Source: CAWEYO01 sp963813315
GTDB taxonomy: Bacteria; Pseudomonadota; Alphaproteobacteria; Rhizobiales; Rhizobiaceae
DNA: 64,000 nt
Reading direction: 5' to 3'
Assembly: GCA_963813315.1 (NCBI GenBank)
Contig: CAWEYO010000025.1
Location: 62,001 to 126,000 of the forward strand
Made by a program: the position numbers and the translations under genes. A model generated the notes under the pieces. It had not been told where the DNA came from, searched no databases, and saw only the letters and a list, made by a program, of their open reading frames with translations. Within the stretch, counting starts at the first letter, position 1, and each line of letters opens with the position of its first letter. Of the stretch, positions 43,454 through 52,491 are shown piece by piece.

Positions 43454-43801
43454 ATGGGCACCGACGCAAAGACCGGCATGAAAGTGGACGTGACTGATGC
43501 GGCCGCGAAGCGGATCGCGACGATCGTCGCTGGCGAGCCCGGCAAGACGGCCCTGCGCGTTTCCGTCGAAGGCGGCGGCTGCTCCGGCTTCTCCTACAGG
43601 TTCGACCTTGTCGAGGGCCGCAACGACGGCGACGTGGCTATCGAAAAGAACGGCGCCACGGTGCTCATCGACGATCTGTCCATGGTCTATATGGGCGGCT
43701 CGGTGATCGATTTCGTCGATGATCTGATGGGTCAGTCGTTCAATATCAGCAATCCCAACGCGGTCGCGTCCTGCGGCTGCGGCACCAGCTTCTCCATCTG
43801 A
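43454..43801 (+). CDS. erpA: Iron-sulfur cluster insertion protein (ErpA/HesB type)
   Basis: 115 residues from ATG 43454 (a TTG six bases upstream is in frame). The A-type carrier signature is complete: LRVSVEGGGCSGFSYRFDLV (first Cys) and ASCGCGTSFSI at the C-terminus (Cys-Gly-Cys). It accepts and passes on Fe-S clusters, for example to IlvD-type or isoprenoid enzymes. It stands alone on the plus strand between dgt and xthA. Distinguishing ErpA from IscA-like paralogues by sequence alone is not certain; the position next to dgt and xthA is the usual one in rhizobia. Confidence 0.9.
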   Translation: MGTDAKTGMKVDVTDAAAKRIATIVAGEPGKTALRVSVEGGGCSGFSYRFDLVEGRNDGDVAIEKNGATVLIDDLSMVYMGGSVIDFVDDLMGQSFNISNPNAVASCGCGTSFSI

Positions 43802-43905
43802 CTGCGAAGAATGCCGTTGAGAACGCGATGGGCCTGCACAGGTCGCGCTTGCTCCGGGCGTAGCTGCCTCCATTCGAAGAGCCTGAAAGTTCTGCCGGAG
43901 CATCC

Positions 43906-44688
43906 ATGAAAATTGTCACCTGGAACATCAACGGCATCAGGGCCCGGATCGGAAATCTCCTGCACTGGCTGGGTGAGAGCGCGCCGGACATTGTCTGCCT
44001 TCAGGAAATCAAGACCGTTGACGACCAGTTTCCGCGTGCCGAGGTCGAGGCGCTCGGCTACCACGTCGAAACGCATGGCCAAAAGGGCTTCAACGGAGTG
44101 GCCATCCTGTCGAAGCTGCGCTTCGACGAGGTCAATCGCGGGCTGCCGGGCGACGAAGGCGACGAACAGGCCCAATTCATCGAGGGCGTTTTTTCCACCG
44201 GTAGCGGCGCCCTTCGCGTTGCCTCGCTCTATCTGCCCAATGGCAATCCTGTCGGCACTGACAAATTCTCGTACAAACTTTCATGGATGGATCGCCTCGA
44301 ACGCTGGGCGAATGAGCGGCTGGCGCTCGAAGAGCCGCTGGTGCTCGCGGGCGACTACAATGTCATCCCTGAGCTGATCGACGCGAAAAACCCGCAAGCC
44401 TGGGTCAATGATGCTCTGTTCCAGCCCGAGAGCCGGCAGGCCTTCCGCCGTCTGTCCCATCTCGGTTTCACCGACGCCATCCGCTCGGTCAGCGATGGGG
44501 GGGACATCTACACCTTCTGGGACTACCAGGCCGGGGCCTGGCAAAAGAACAATGGCATTCGCATCGACCACCTGATGCTGTCGCCCGAAGCAGCGAGCCG
44601 GCTTTCCTCCGCGTCGGTTGAGAAGCACGTGCGGGCTTGGGAAAAGCCGTCGGACCACGTTCCGACGTCGATCGAACTGAACGTCTAG
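43906..44688 (+). CDS. xthA: Exodeoxyribonuclease III / AP endonuclease
   Basis: 260 residues, complete. Motifs of the EEP fold: MKIVTWNINGIRARIGNLLH (catalytic Asn), DIVCLQEIKTVDDQFPR (metal-binding Glu), LVLAGDYNVIPELIDAKNPQ (Asp/Asn), YTFWDYQAGAWQKNNGIRID and KPSDHVPTSIEL (terminal Asp-His). It cuts DNA at abasic sites and trims 3' ends in base-excision repair. The GGAG site lies just before the ATG. Located after the erpA-like gene on the same strand. Confidence 0.96.
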   Translation: MKIVTWNINGIRARIGNLLHWLGESAPDIVCLQEIKTVDDQFPRAEVEALGYHVETHGQKGFNGVAILSKLRFDEVNRGLPGDEGDEQAQFIEGVFSTGSGALRVASLYLPNGNPVGTDKFSYKLSWMDRLERWANERLALEEPLVLAGDYNVIPELIDAKNPQAWVNDALFQPESRQAFRRLSHLGFTDAIRSVSDGGDIYTFWDYQAGAWQKNNGIRIDHLMLSPEAASRLSSASVEKHVRAWEKPSDHVPTSIELNV

Positions 44689-44693
44689 AGTAG

Positions 44694-44788
44694 CGGACGC
44701 ACCGATGGAATCGGTGCTGCTGTTCTATCTGTTGTTTGAGCATTGGATTTTCCTCGACACCGGTTCGCACTTTCGGGTCCGATGCTCC
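44694..44788. repeat. Dispersed palindromic repeat
   Basis: Contains ACCGATGGAATCGGT (inverted repeat) and a larger imperfect palindrome GAGCATTGGA ... TCCGATGCTC. Related partial copies: 3199-3232 (CGCACCGATGGAATCG plus GCTGCTG), 55300-55332 (CACGTTCGGGTCGGATGCTC) and 60733-60762 (ATCGGACCGAAAGTAGGCAC). It belongs to a repeat family scattered between rhizobial genes. Confidence 0.55.
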
Positions 44789-44844
44789 AGGCGGCATCGC
44801 TCGACGCGCGTGCAACTTGCGTGCCAGCGTGATAATTTCAATGC

Positions 44845-45165
44845 ATGAAGCTGGCGTACGCATGCTTTGTCATCGCCGTGGCACTTGCGGATTCGCCGGC
44901 GCCCGCGATGGCTGATTGCCAGTGCCGGGCAAATGGTCGATCGTTCGAGCAGGGGCAGGTCGCTTGCCTGAAACTGCCGGATGGGGCTCAACTCGCCCGT
45001 TGCGGCAAGGAACTCAACAATTCCTCCTGGACGAAGCTGCAGGATGGCTGTCCGAGCGCGGCGGCAACCTTCGCTCAGGAACCGTGGCGGGCGGAAATCA
45101 TCGCTACGCTGCCGCACCCGCAACAGCACCACCACGAAGTTGTCGCCGGACACCATCAGGACTGA
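44845..45165 (+). CDS. Small secreted Cys-containing hypothetical protein
   Basis: 106 residues with a signal peptide (MKLAYACFVIAVALADSPAP, cut after AMA), then DCQCRANGRSFEQGQVACLK and ARCGKELNNSSWTKLQDGCP. The five mature cysteines suggest disulfides in the periplasm or outside. The C-terminus is His-rich (HPQQHHHEVVAGHH), which may bind metal. An ATG four bases upstream is in another frame. No close family recognised, but the regular Cys pattern argues for a real gene. Confidence 0.65.
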   Translation: MKLAYACFVIAVALADSPAPAMADCQCRANGRSFEQGQVACLKLPDGAQLARCGKELNNSSWTKLQDGCPSAAATFAQEPWRAEIIATLPHPQQHHHEVVAGHHQD

Positions 45166-45225
45166 TTGGGGTGTGTTTGAGGTAGCGAACACCGTCTTGC
45201 CCCGCGCACTCCGTTTTTCGTGTCT

Positions 45226-45262
45226 GGCATGGATCCTCGGACTTGACCCGAGGACTCATGCC
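45226..45262. repeat. Hairpin repeat (CCTCGG/CCGAGG type)
   Basis: GGCATG-GAT-CCTCGG-ACTTGAC-CCGAGG-ACT-CATGCC: two nested perfect stems around a 7-base loop. This palindrome is widespread between genes of Rhizobiales. It lies between convergently transcribed genes (44845-45165 and exoR), where it could act as a bidirectional terminator, though no T-run is present. Confidence 0.6.
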
Positions 45263-45339
45263 GTAACGCCGCGGCAGCACGCCTACAGCTCGGGGCTCTG
45301 TATCCTTTCGGTTAGGAAATGTATTTCTGATCCAGGACA

Positions 45340-46179
45340 CTAGCGGTTCTTGTTGGACGAACTCTCGCCTGAACCGGTGCCGCCATGCCCTTTGGCTAGA
45401 ATATCCTCGGCAAGTGCAATGGCGGTCCGGCGATCGGATTCGCCAGCCAGCGAGAAAGCTTCCTCCTGCATCGAGCTAATCCAGGTCCTGTCGACCGGGT
45501 TAGCGCGCTCGAGCGCTGCCGTCATCATGGCGAGACCGCGCACAACCTTGCCGCGCTGGAACAGAAGATTGCCAAGAGTTGCCTGCGCGCCGGCATGCCC
45601 CTTTTCCGCGGCGAGCTGGAACCAGCGTCCGGCCTGGCGGACGCTCGCCTTCACACCGCCCTCGCCTAACAGAAACATCTTGCCCATTTCAAACTGGGCC
45701 ACCGGATTGCGGTAGTTCGCGGCCGCGCGCATGTAGAATTCCTGCGCGGCCTCCGGATCTGCGCGCACCGGACTGTCCGGAATACCCTCCTTGAGATAAC
45801 TGGCCAGAGCCACCAGCGCGTCGGAGACGTAGCTCTCTTCAGGACTGCCGGGCTCGACATCCTGCTGCGCGATCTCGTTGAAGAACTTGAACGCCTCGTA
45901 GTCGTTGCGCGCGACCCCATCGCCCTCGGCATACATGCGGGCAAGTTTCCATGTCGCGCCGATCTGGCCGTTTTCGGCGGCGTAGCGGTAGGCTTCCACG
46001 GCCTTGTCCTTGTGGCCGCTTTTGTAGGCCGAGAACCCGAACTTGAATACGGCCCATGGGCTGGACCGGTTTTTTGCGGACTTGTCGTCGAACGCCAAAG
46101 CCCCACCGGCGGAGCCGAGGGTCACTGCCGCGACGATGGCGGACAGGACGGTAGTCCTTATGGTTTCAAATGTCCGCAT
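45340..46179 (-). CDS. exoR: Exopolysaccharide regulator ExoR (Sel1-repeat periplasmic protein)
   Basis: About 279 residues from MRTFETIRTTVLSA; the ATG overlaps the ilvD stop by 14 bases. Signal peptide to GGALA, then FDDKSAKNRSSPWAVFKFGF. Sel1/TPR-like repeats follow: AYRYAAENGQIGATWKLARM YAEGDG, FMRAAANYRNP-type segment EFYMRAAANYRNPVAQFEMG, AAEKGHAGAQATLGNLLFQR. Blocks DYEAFKFFNEIAQQDVEPGS, GIPDSPVRADPEAAQ and GLAMMTAALERANPVDRTWI agree with ExoR of rhizobia, the periplasmic inhibitor of the ExoS/ChvI two-component system that controls exopolysaccharide and motility. The exact function is inferred by homology. Confidence 0.85.
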   Translation of the reverse strand: MRTFETIRTTVLSAIVAAVTLGSAGGALAFDDKSAKNRSSPWAVFKFGFSAYKSGHKDKAVEAYRYAAENGQIGATWKLARMYAEGDGVARNDYEAFKFFNEIAQQDVEPGSPEESYVSDALVALASYLKEGIPDSPVRADPEAAQEFYMRAAANYRNPVAQFEMGKMFLLGEGGVKASVRQAGRWFQLAAEKGHAGAQATLGNLLFQRGKVVRGLAMMTAALERANPVDRTWISSMQEEAFSLAGESDRRTAIALAEDILAKGHGGTGSGESSSNKNR

Positions 46180-47889
46180 AGCAATGCGTTTCTTTCGCCC
46201 CACCCGGATGAGTCACCGCTCCATCCCTGGCCGGACCTACTGTCTGCGCATATTTCCAAAGCGCGCCGGACTGATAGTCGGTCGTGCGCGGCTTCCAGTC
46301 CTTGGCCCGCGCCGACAATTCCTTTGCGGACAGCTTCACATCGAGGATGCCTTTCGTGGCATCGATGGTGATGATATCGCCGTCCTTCAACAATCCAATC
46401 GGGCCTCCAACCGCCGCCTCCGGGCCGACATGTCCGATACAGAAGCCTCGTGTGGCGCCGGAGAAGCGACCATCCGTTATCAGCGCCACCTTGCCGCCCA
46501 TGCCCTGGCCATAGAGCGCTGCGGTCGTGGACAGCATCTCGCGCATGCCGGGGCCGCCTTTCGGCCCCTCGTAGCGGATGACGAGGACCTCGCCTTCCTT
46601 GTAGTCGCGGGAGGTCACGGCCTCGAAGCATTCTTCTTCGCTGTCGAAACAACGCGCCGGGCCGGAAAACTTCAACTCGGCCATACCCGCAACCTTCACG
46701 ATCGCACCTTCGGGGGCAAGGTTGCCCCTGAGACCAACGACCCCGCCAGTCACTGTGATCGGCTTGTTTGCCGGGCGCACGACATCCTGCTGGTCGTTCC
46801 AGCCAACATGCTCCATGTTTTCGGCCAAAGTACGGCCAGTCACCGAGAGGCAATCGCCGTGCAAATAACCGTGCTCCAGCATGGTCTTCATAAGCAGCGG
46901 AATGCCGCCGGCCTCGAACATATCCTTCGCCACATACTTGCCGCCCGGCTTCAGGTCGGCGATGTAGGGTGTCTTTTCGAAAATCGTCGCCACATCGAAC
47001 AAGTTGAACTCAATACCGGCTTCATGCGCTATCGCTGGCAAATGTAGCGCCGCATTCGTCGACCCGCCGGTCGCGGATACGACGGCGGCAGCGTTCTCGA
47101 GCGCCTTGCGGGTTACGATATCGCGCGGCCGGATGTTCCGGGCGATCAGCTCCATGACCTTTTCGCCGGAGGCAAAGTTGAAGCGGTCTCGCATTTCGTA
47201 AGGGGCCGGCGCGCCGCAGGAATAGGGCAACGCGAGGCCGATCGCCTCGGCGACGGTCGCCATGGTGTTTGCTGTGAACTGCGCTCCGCAGGAACCGGCC
47301 GAGGGACATGCGGCCTGCTCGATCTCAAGCAACTCGGCGTCGTCGATAGACCCAACGGAATGCTGCCCGACTGCCTCGAACACATCCTGGACCGTGATCT
47401 GCCGGCCGCGGTAGTTGCCGGGCAGGATCGAACCGCCATAGATGAAAACGGACGGCACATTGAGGCGCACCATCGCCATCATCATGCCGGGCAATGACTT
47501 GTCGCATCCGGCAAGTCCCACCAGCGCGTCATAGCAATGACCCCGCATCGTCAATTCGATCGAGTCCGCAATCACGTCGCGCGATACCAGCGACGACTTC
47601 ATCCCTGATGGCCCATGGCGATGCCATCGGTGACTGTGATCGTGCAGAACTCGCGAGGCGTGCCGTTGGCCGCCGCTACACCCTTCTTGACGACCTGCGC
47701 CTGCCGCATGAGCGAGATGTTGCAGGGTGCGGCCTCGTTCCAGCAGCTTGCAACGCCCACCAGCGGCTGCGCGATTTCCGCAGCCGACAGTCCCATCGCG
47801 TAGAGGTATGACCGGTGTGGCGCACGCGCCGGCCCAACAGTCACATGTCTGCTTGGAAGCTTGGCCTTGTCGATCGCTCTGGCGTCCAT
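46166..47889 (-). CDS. ilvD: Dihydroxy-acid dehydratase, one frameshift as sequenced
   Basis: The family start MDARAIDKAKLPSRHVTVGP is at 47889; the first ~96 residues reach TVTDGIAMGHQG. One base (a C) is missing at about 47603, so this frame stops and the rest (MKSSLVSRDVIADSIELTMR) is in the next frame to 46166. Cluster-binding Cys sites are VASCWNEAAPCN, GLAGCDKSLPGM and CPSAGSCGAQFTANTM; it ends THCYADI. Repaired length is about 574 residues. The enzyme makes 2-keto acids for valine, isoleucine and leucine. Its stop overlaps the exoR start. The intact motifs on both sides suggest an artefactual indel. Confidence 0.92.
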
Positions 47890-48161
47890 CGTCGTCCTTG
47901 CCACACGCGCGGCATCCTCACGCCGCGCGCTGTCTGAACGCACAGGAGACCTTTCGGTTGCGCTTGGTTTATGGCGGGAAATGGGCAAATCGGCTGCCCC
48001 TGGACGCCGCCGATTTCAATTCGGGCGGGTGTTGCTGATTCGTCACACGCCTGGCGATGCCGGGCGTCCGGAATTTCCGACGGTCGGCCGTTGCGACTGT
48101 TGAGAACAGGCAATTTCCGGCCGTATCGGCCCCGCTCACATTATGGCAACAATGTGACCGA

Positions 48162-50946
48162 TCAATCAGCAGCGCGAACCAGTGAAAGCGCGGCCTGCAA
48201 TTTTTCCTGCGCCTCCTGGAATTCCGAGAGCTTTTGCCGCTCGGCCTCAACCACATCTTCCCGGGCATTGGCGACGAATTTCTCGTTCGACAGTTTCTTC
48301 ATAATGCGAGCGATTTCTTCGGTGACCTTCGCGACCTCTTTGTGAAGGCGCGCGGCTTCGGCCTTGAGATCGATCAGGTCGCCCAGCGGCAGACAGACTG
48401 TTGCCTCGTTGACCACGATCTGGGCCGAGCCGTGCACTGCCGAAACCGAGTGCGAGATTTCCCCGATCCTTGCCAACCGCCTGATCGCGGAACTCATGGC
48501 GCGCCAGCCGCTCGCGAGTCGCGGGGTTGGCGCCGACGAGAACCAGAGGGGCGATTGCGGCGGGCGGCACGTTCATTTCAGAACGGACAGAGCGGATGCC
48601 CGACACCAGATCGACCAGCCAATTGATCTCCGCCGCCGCCTCCACATCCTGGAAACTTGGTTTGGGCCAGGCGGCATGGCAAAGCAGGGTCTGGCGCTCA
48701 CTATCGTTGGGGGCCGTGTGCGCCCACAGCTCCTCCGTCATGAAAGGCATGAACGGGTGCAGAAGCTTGTAGATTTCATCGAGCACGAACGCCGTGACCG
48801 CCTGGCTCTCGGCCCTGCCCGCCTCGTCGTCGCCCATGAACACCGGTTTCAGAAGCTCAAGATACCAGTCGCAGAACAGATTCCAGACAAAGCGGTAGGC
48901 GGCGCCCGCCGCGTCGTTGAAGCGGAACGACGTTATGGCGTCGGTTATCTCGCGTGACGCCCGCGTCAGTTCGGTCAGGATCCATCGATTGATCGTCAGC
49001 TTCGCGTCATAAAGCCAGAAATCGTCATTGCGCGCGACACCGTTCATTTCGGCGAAGCGGGTCGCATTCCAGAGCTTCGTCCCGAAGTTGCGATAGCCGG
49101 CGATCCGTGCCGGATCGAGCTTCACGTCCCTGCCTTGAGCGGCCATGATCGCCAGCGTAAAGCGCAGGGCGTCGGCACCGTATTCGTCGATCAGTTCCAG
49201 CGGGTCGATGACGTTGCCTTTCGACTTCGACATCTTCGCGCCGTTCTTGTCGCGCACCAACGCGTGGACGTACACGGTGCCGAACGGCTCCTCATCCATG
49301 ACGTGCAGGCCCATCATCATCATGCGGGCAACCCAGAAGAAGATGATATCGAAGCCGGTCACAAGCACGTCGGTCGGGAAGTAGGTCTTGAGTTCGGCCG
49401 TGTCATCCGGCCAACCCAGCGTCGAAAACGGCCACAAAGCCGAGGAGAACCAAGTGTCGAGCACATCCTCGTCGCGAGTCAGGATTTCGCCGGGCTTGTA
49501 GTTCTCGAGCAGGTCCTCGATAACTCCCTTCATCGGCCCTTCATGGGAGATGTAGTGCTGGATCGCTGAGTGAAGCGCCTCCTCTTCGGTGCGTTCCACG
49601 AAAACATGTCCGTCAGGCCCATACCACGCCGGAATTTGGTGACCCCACCAGAGTTGCCGGGAGATGCACCACGGCTGAATGTTCTCCATCCAGTCGAAAT
49701 AAGTCTTTTCCCAGTTCTTCGGGACAAAGTTCGTGCGGCCCTCGCGCACGCTGGCAATCGCCGGCTTCGCCAGTTCGGCGGCGTTCACGTACCATTGGTC
49801 GGTCAGGAAAGGCTCGATCGGCACGCCGCCGCGGTCGCCATGCGGAACCATGTGTTGGTGCGGCTCGATCTTTTCAAGGAATCCGCCGGCCTCCATCATC
49901 TCGACCACCCGCTTGCGAGCGGCAAAACGGTCCAGTCCATGCACGGCTTCCAAGGTCGCCTGAAGCTCGGCCGTTAATTGAAGACCTTCCAGGAACTCCT
50001 CATTATCCTTAAGGTTTATCGCCGCCTCTGCCGACATGATGTTGACAGCGCGCAGCTTTTGGCGCTTGCCGACCTCGAAGTCGTTGAAGTCGTGCGCGGG
50101 CGTGATCTTGACCGCACCGGTTCCCTTCTCGGGATCGGAATATTCGTCCGCGACGACAGGAATCAGCCGCCCCACAAGCGGAAGCACGACCTTCTTCCCA
50201 ATCAGATGCCGAAAGCGCGGATCGTCCGGATGCACGGCCACGCCGGTGTCGCCCAGCATTGTCTCCGGCCGTGTCGTCGCAACCGATATGAAGGTTTTCG
50301 GGTTCTCAGGGTCGAATTTCTGCCCTTCGACGGGGTAGCGAAAGTACCAGAGGTGACCGTTCACCTCGCGCTGCTCGACCTCCAGGTCGGAGATCGCGGT
50401 CAAGAGCTTCGGATCCCAATTGACGAGGCGCTTGTCTTTGTAAATCAGCCCCTCGTGATAGAGCGTGACGAAGACCTCGACCACGGCCTTGGACAAGCCT
50501 TCGTCCATGGTGAAACGCTCGCGGGACCAGTCGCAGGAGGCGCCGAGACGCTTCAGCTGCTTGGAAATAATCCCTCCGGATTCGGCTTTCCATTCCCAGA
50601 TCTTGTCCACGAACTCCTCGCGGCCAAGGTCGCGGCGTCGGATCTGGCGTTCCATCAGCTGCCGTTCGACAACCATCTGCGTGGCGATGCCGGCGTGATC
50701 CATGCCCGGTTGCCAAAGCACATTCTTGCCGCGCATTCGCTCGAAACGGACCATGATGTCCTGCAGCGTGTTGTTCAGCGCGTGGCCCATATGCAACGAA
50801 CCGGTCACATTCGGCGGCGGGATGACAATGGAAAAGGGCTCTGCGTCGGGAGCCGCGCCAGCTCCGGCGCGGAAAGCGTCCGCTTCTTCCCAGAGCCTGG
50901 CGATCTTCGGCTCGACGGTTTTCGCGTCGTAGGTCTTCTCTAGCAT
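48162..50946 (-). CDS. valS: Valyl-tRNA synthetase, one frameshift near the 3' end
   Basis: Class I synthetase: HIGH site IPPPNVTGSLHMGHALNNTL (about residues 41-60), VNWDPKLLTAISDLEVEQRE, editing domain with ATTRPETMLGDTGVAVHPDD, zinc-free WWGHQIPAWYGPDGH, and KMSKS as KNGAKMSKSKGNVIDPLELI. Near 48493 an extra T in GAGTTCC throws the frame. The true C-terminus, SAIRRLARIGEISHSVSAVH to the coiled coil LIDLKAEAARLHKEVAKVTE and AALSLVRAAD, is read in the next frame to 48162. Repaired length is about 927 residues. Unrepaired it would keep an unrelated Arg-rich tail. Confidence 0.93.
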
Positions 50947-50971
50947 CGGAATGTCCGCGAATTTCTGGGCA

Positions 50972-51132
50972 CTAGTGTGGTGGATTTGAAGTTCCTGTCA
51001 TTTCCATGGCATCCGCGTTCAGGAACTTCAAATCCGTAAACCACACGAGATTCACCAAGTTGCTAGTGCGGTGAATCCGAAATTCGATCCGCGCCTCGCT
51101 CCAAGGCAATACGAATTTCGGATTCACCGCAC
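50972..51132. repeat. Two tandem related hairpins with compensatory stem differences
   Basis: Hairpin 1: left arm 50975-50997 (GTGTGGTGGATTTGAAGTTC...), right arm 51020-51046, with a 4-base bulge. Hairpin 2: left arm GTGCGGTGAATCCGAAATTC (51066-51085, stem to 51086), right arm 51112-51132, a perfect 21-base inverted repeat. Both are preceded by CTA. The arms of the two units differ at several positions (T/C, G/A, TT/CC), and each change is matched in the partner arm. They lie in the 50947-51528 gap between valS and the popZ-like gene. Confidence 0.75.
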
Positions 51133-51385
51133 CGGCTGGCCAGGTGTAAATCCGAAGGCCGAATGGGAGTCAACAGCTCTGCGGGCCGGCTCGGGGCGTA
51201 TCGCGGTTCAGCGGTCCCTGCCCGGACATCGCGGCGGGGCCTACCCTCCCCTTGTGGCAGGGCTATCGCATTTGGGGTGACAGCCCCCCACCGGCTCGCT
51301 ACGCTCTCCACCTCTCCCCCCGCAAAGGGGGAGGGTAAGCGGCGGCGAGGCCGCAGCCAATCTCCCTCACCACTTTTGGAAGCGG
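51133..51385. other. Repeat-like C/G-rich spacer without a gene
   Basis: The remainder of the valS-popZ gap. It includes a C-rich block with a hairpin, CCTCTCCCCCCGCAAAGGGG followed by GAGG (about 51310-51334), similar to the serS-tatC spacer. No protein family is recognised in any frame. Confidence 0.4.
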
Positions 51386-51430
51386 GGAAAACCGCGTTTT
51401 GCAGGCCGGCATCACCTGAATCCCAACTCA
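51386..51430 (+). repeat. MITE-like element, truncated copy C
   Basis: Only the right end remains: GAAAACCGCG, then TTTGCAGGCCGGCATCACCT and GAATCCCAACTCA, matching the right ends of the elements at 4889-5020 and 34217-34357. The left terminal repeat is absent; upstream is C-rich spacer. Confidence 0.6.
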
Positions 51431-51528
51431 AAAAGAGCAAGATGAGGTCGTATCTGGTCATCTGACGCAAATTCGTCCGGCCTTAGCGCCGCGTGCGTCC
51501 TCTTGTAGGCGACTATCGGATGCGATGC

Positions 51529-52339
51529 CTAACGGACACCGCGCGCGACGCGCTCAATCTCCTCGCGGACCAGACGTTCGACCAGCAGCGGCAGATTGTT
51601 GTCCAGCCAGTCCTGCAGCATCGGCCGCATCATTTCCTCAGCCATTTCATCGAAGCTTTTCTTGCGGCTTGCCGCAAAGACATCCGACAGTTCACCGAAT
51701 GCGGCGGTCACCTGGCGCCCGGCCCGCTCGGACATTATCCCCTCCCTTGTCGAAAGGGCCTCAAGCGGCATCCAGGATTCGTCCGGCTGCAGCGCGGGCA
51801 TGCGGAGGGTCGGCGAGAGTTCGTCGTCCGGTACTTCGGTCGCTACAGAATCGGCCTTCGCCCGCGGATCGCCTTCGCCCGCGCCGGCAAAATAGTCTTC
51901 GACTGAACGAGCCTCGGCCACGGGCGCAGCACTTTCGACTTGGACCGAAGATGATTGCTGCGCCGGCGCGAGATGGGATTTCATTAAGTCTCCAGACCGG
52001 TGCAGGTCCGTGCCCGAAAAGTCTGTCAGCCTTTCGGCAGCATGTTCTATGCGCGCCTCTTCTCCGTCCAGCAGCGACATGCTCCTGGTGAGCCGGAGCC
52101 TCGGCGGATTCGGGTGTTTTCGCGCCGGGCGGCTCGGTGCGTTCACCCCGAAACGCATTGACCTCCACCACTGAACCCAGCCCGGGCCTTGAGTGGGGCG
52201 CTCCGCGTTCCGACTCTGCGCCGACCCCCGGTGTCTCGCCCGGCCCGCGTTGTGTATCACTGTCTTCGATGATCCGTCGTATCGATGCGAGGATTTCCTC
52301 CATCGACGGTTCGCGCTGCGCGCTGCTTGCCTGTGCCAT
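51529..52339 (-). CDS. PopZ-like polar organising protein (DUF2497), frameshifted as sequenced
   Basis: The N-terminal recruitment helix MAQASSAQREPSMEEILASI followed by RRIIEDSD (from 52339) and the C-terminal oligomerisation region GRQVTAAFGELSDVFAASRK, MAEEMMRPMLQDWLDNNLPL and LVERLVREEIERVARG are typical of PopZ/DUF2497, with an acidic Pro-rich linker between. They are in different frames; the change lies in the linker near 52080-52110. PopZ condenses at the cell pole and tethers the centromere in alphaproteobacteria. valS downstream and tolC upstream is the usual order. The linker is poorly conserved, so the exact indel cannot be fixed. Confidence 0.85.
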
Positions 52340-52491
52340 TGTCACATCCGCCGCCCTTGTGACCAGTTAGCCGGAACCCGCTGTTCAAAATCAAGGTTCC
52401 GAATCAACGGCAAGCGTAAACCACGGTCCTGGTCATGAGAATCCCCCTTGCACGCGTCATGATGCTTTCGCACAGATTAACTCGTGCAGGG

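Noticed and set aside
49978..50943. 321-residue plus-strand open frame across valS
   Set aside because: Antisense to the class I catalytic domain of valS; no independent support.
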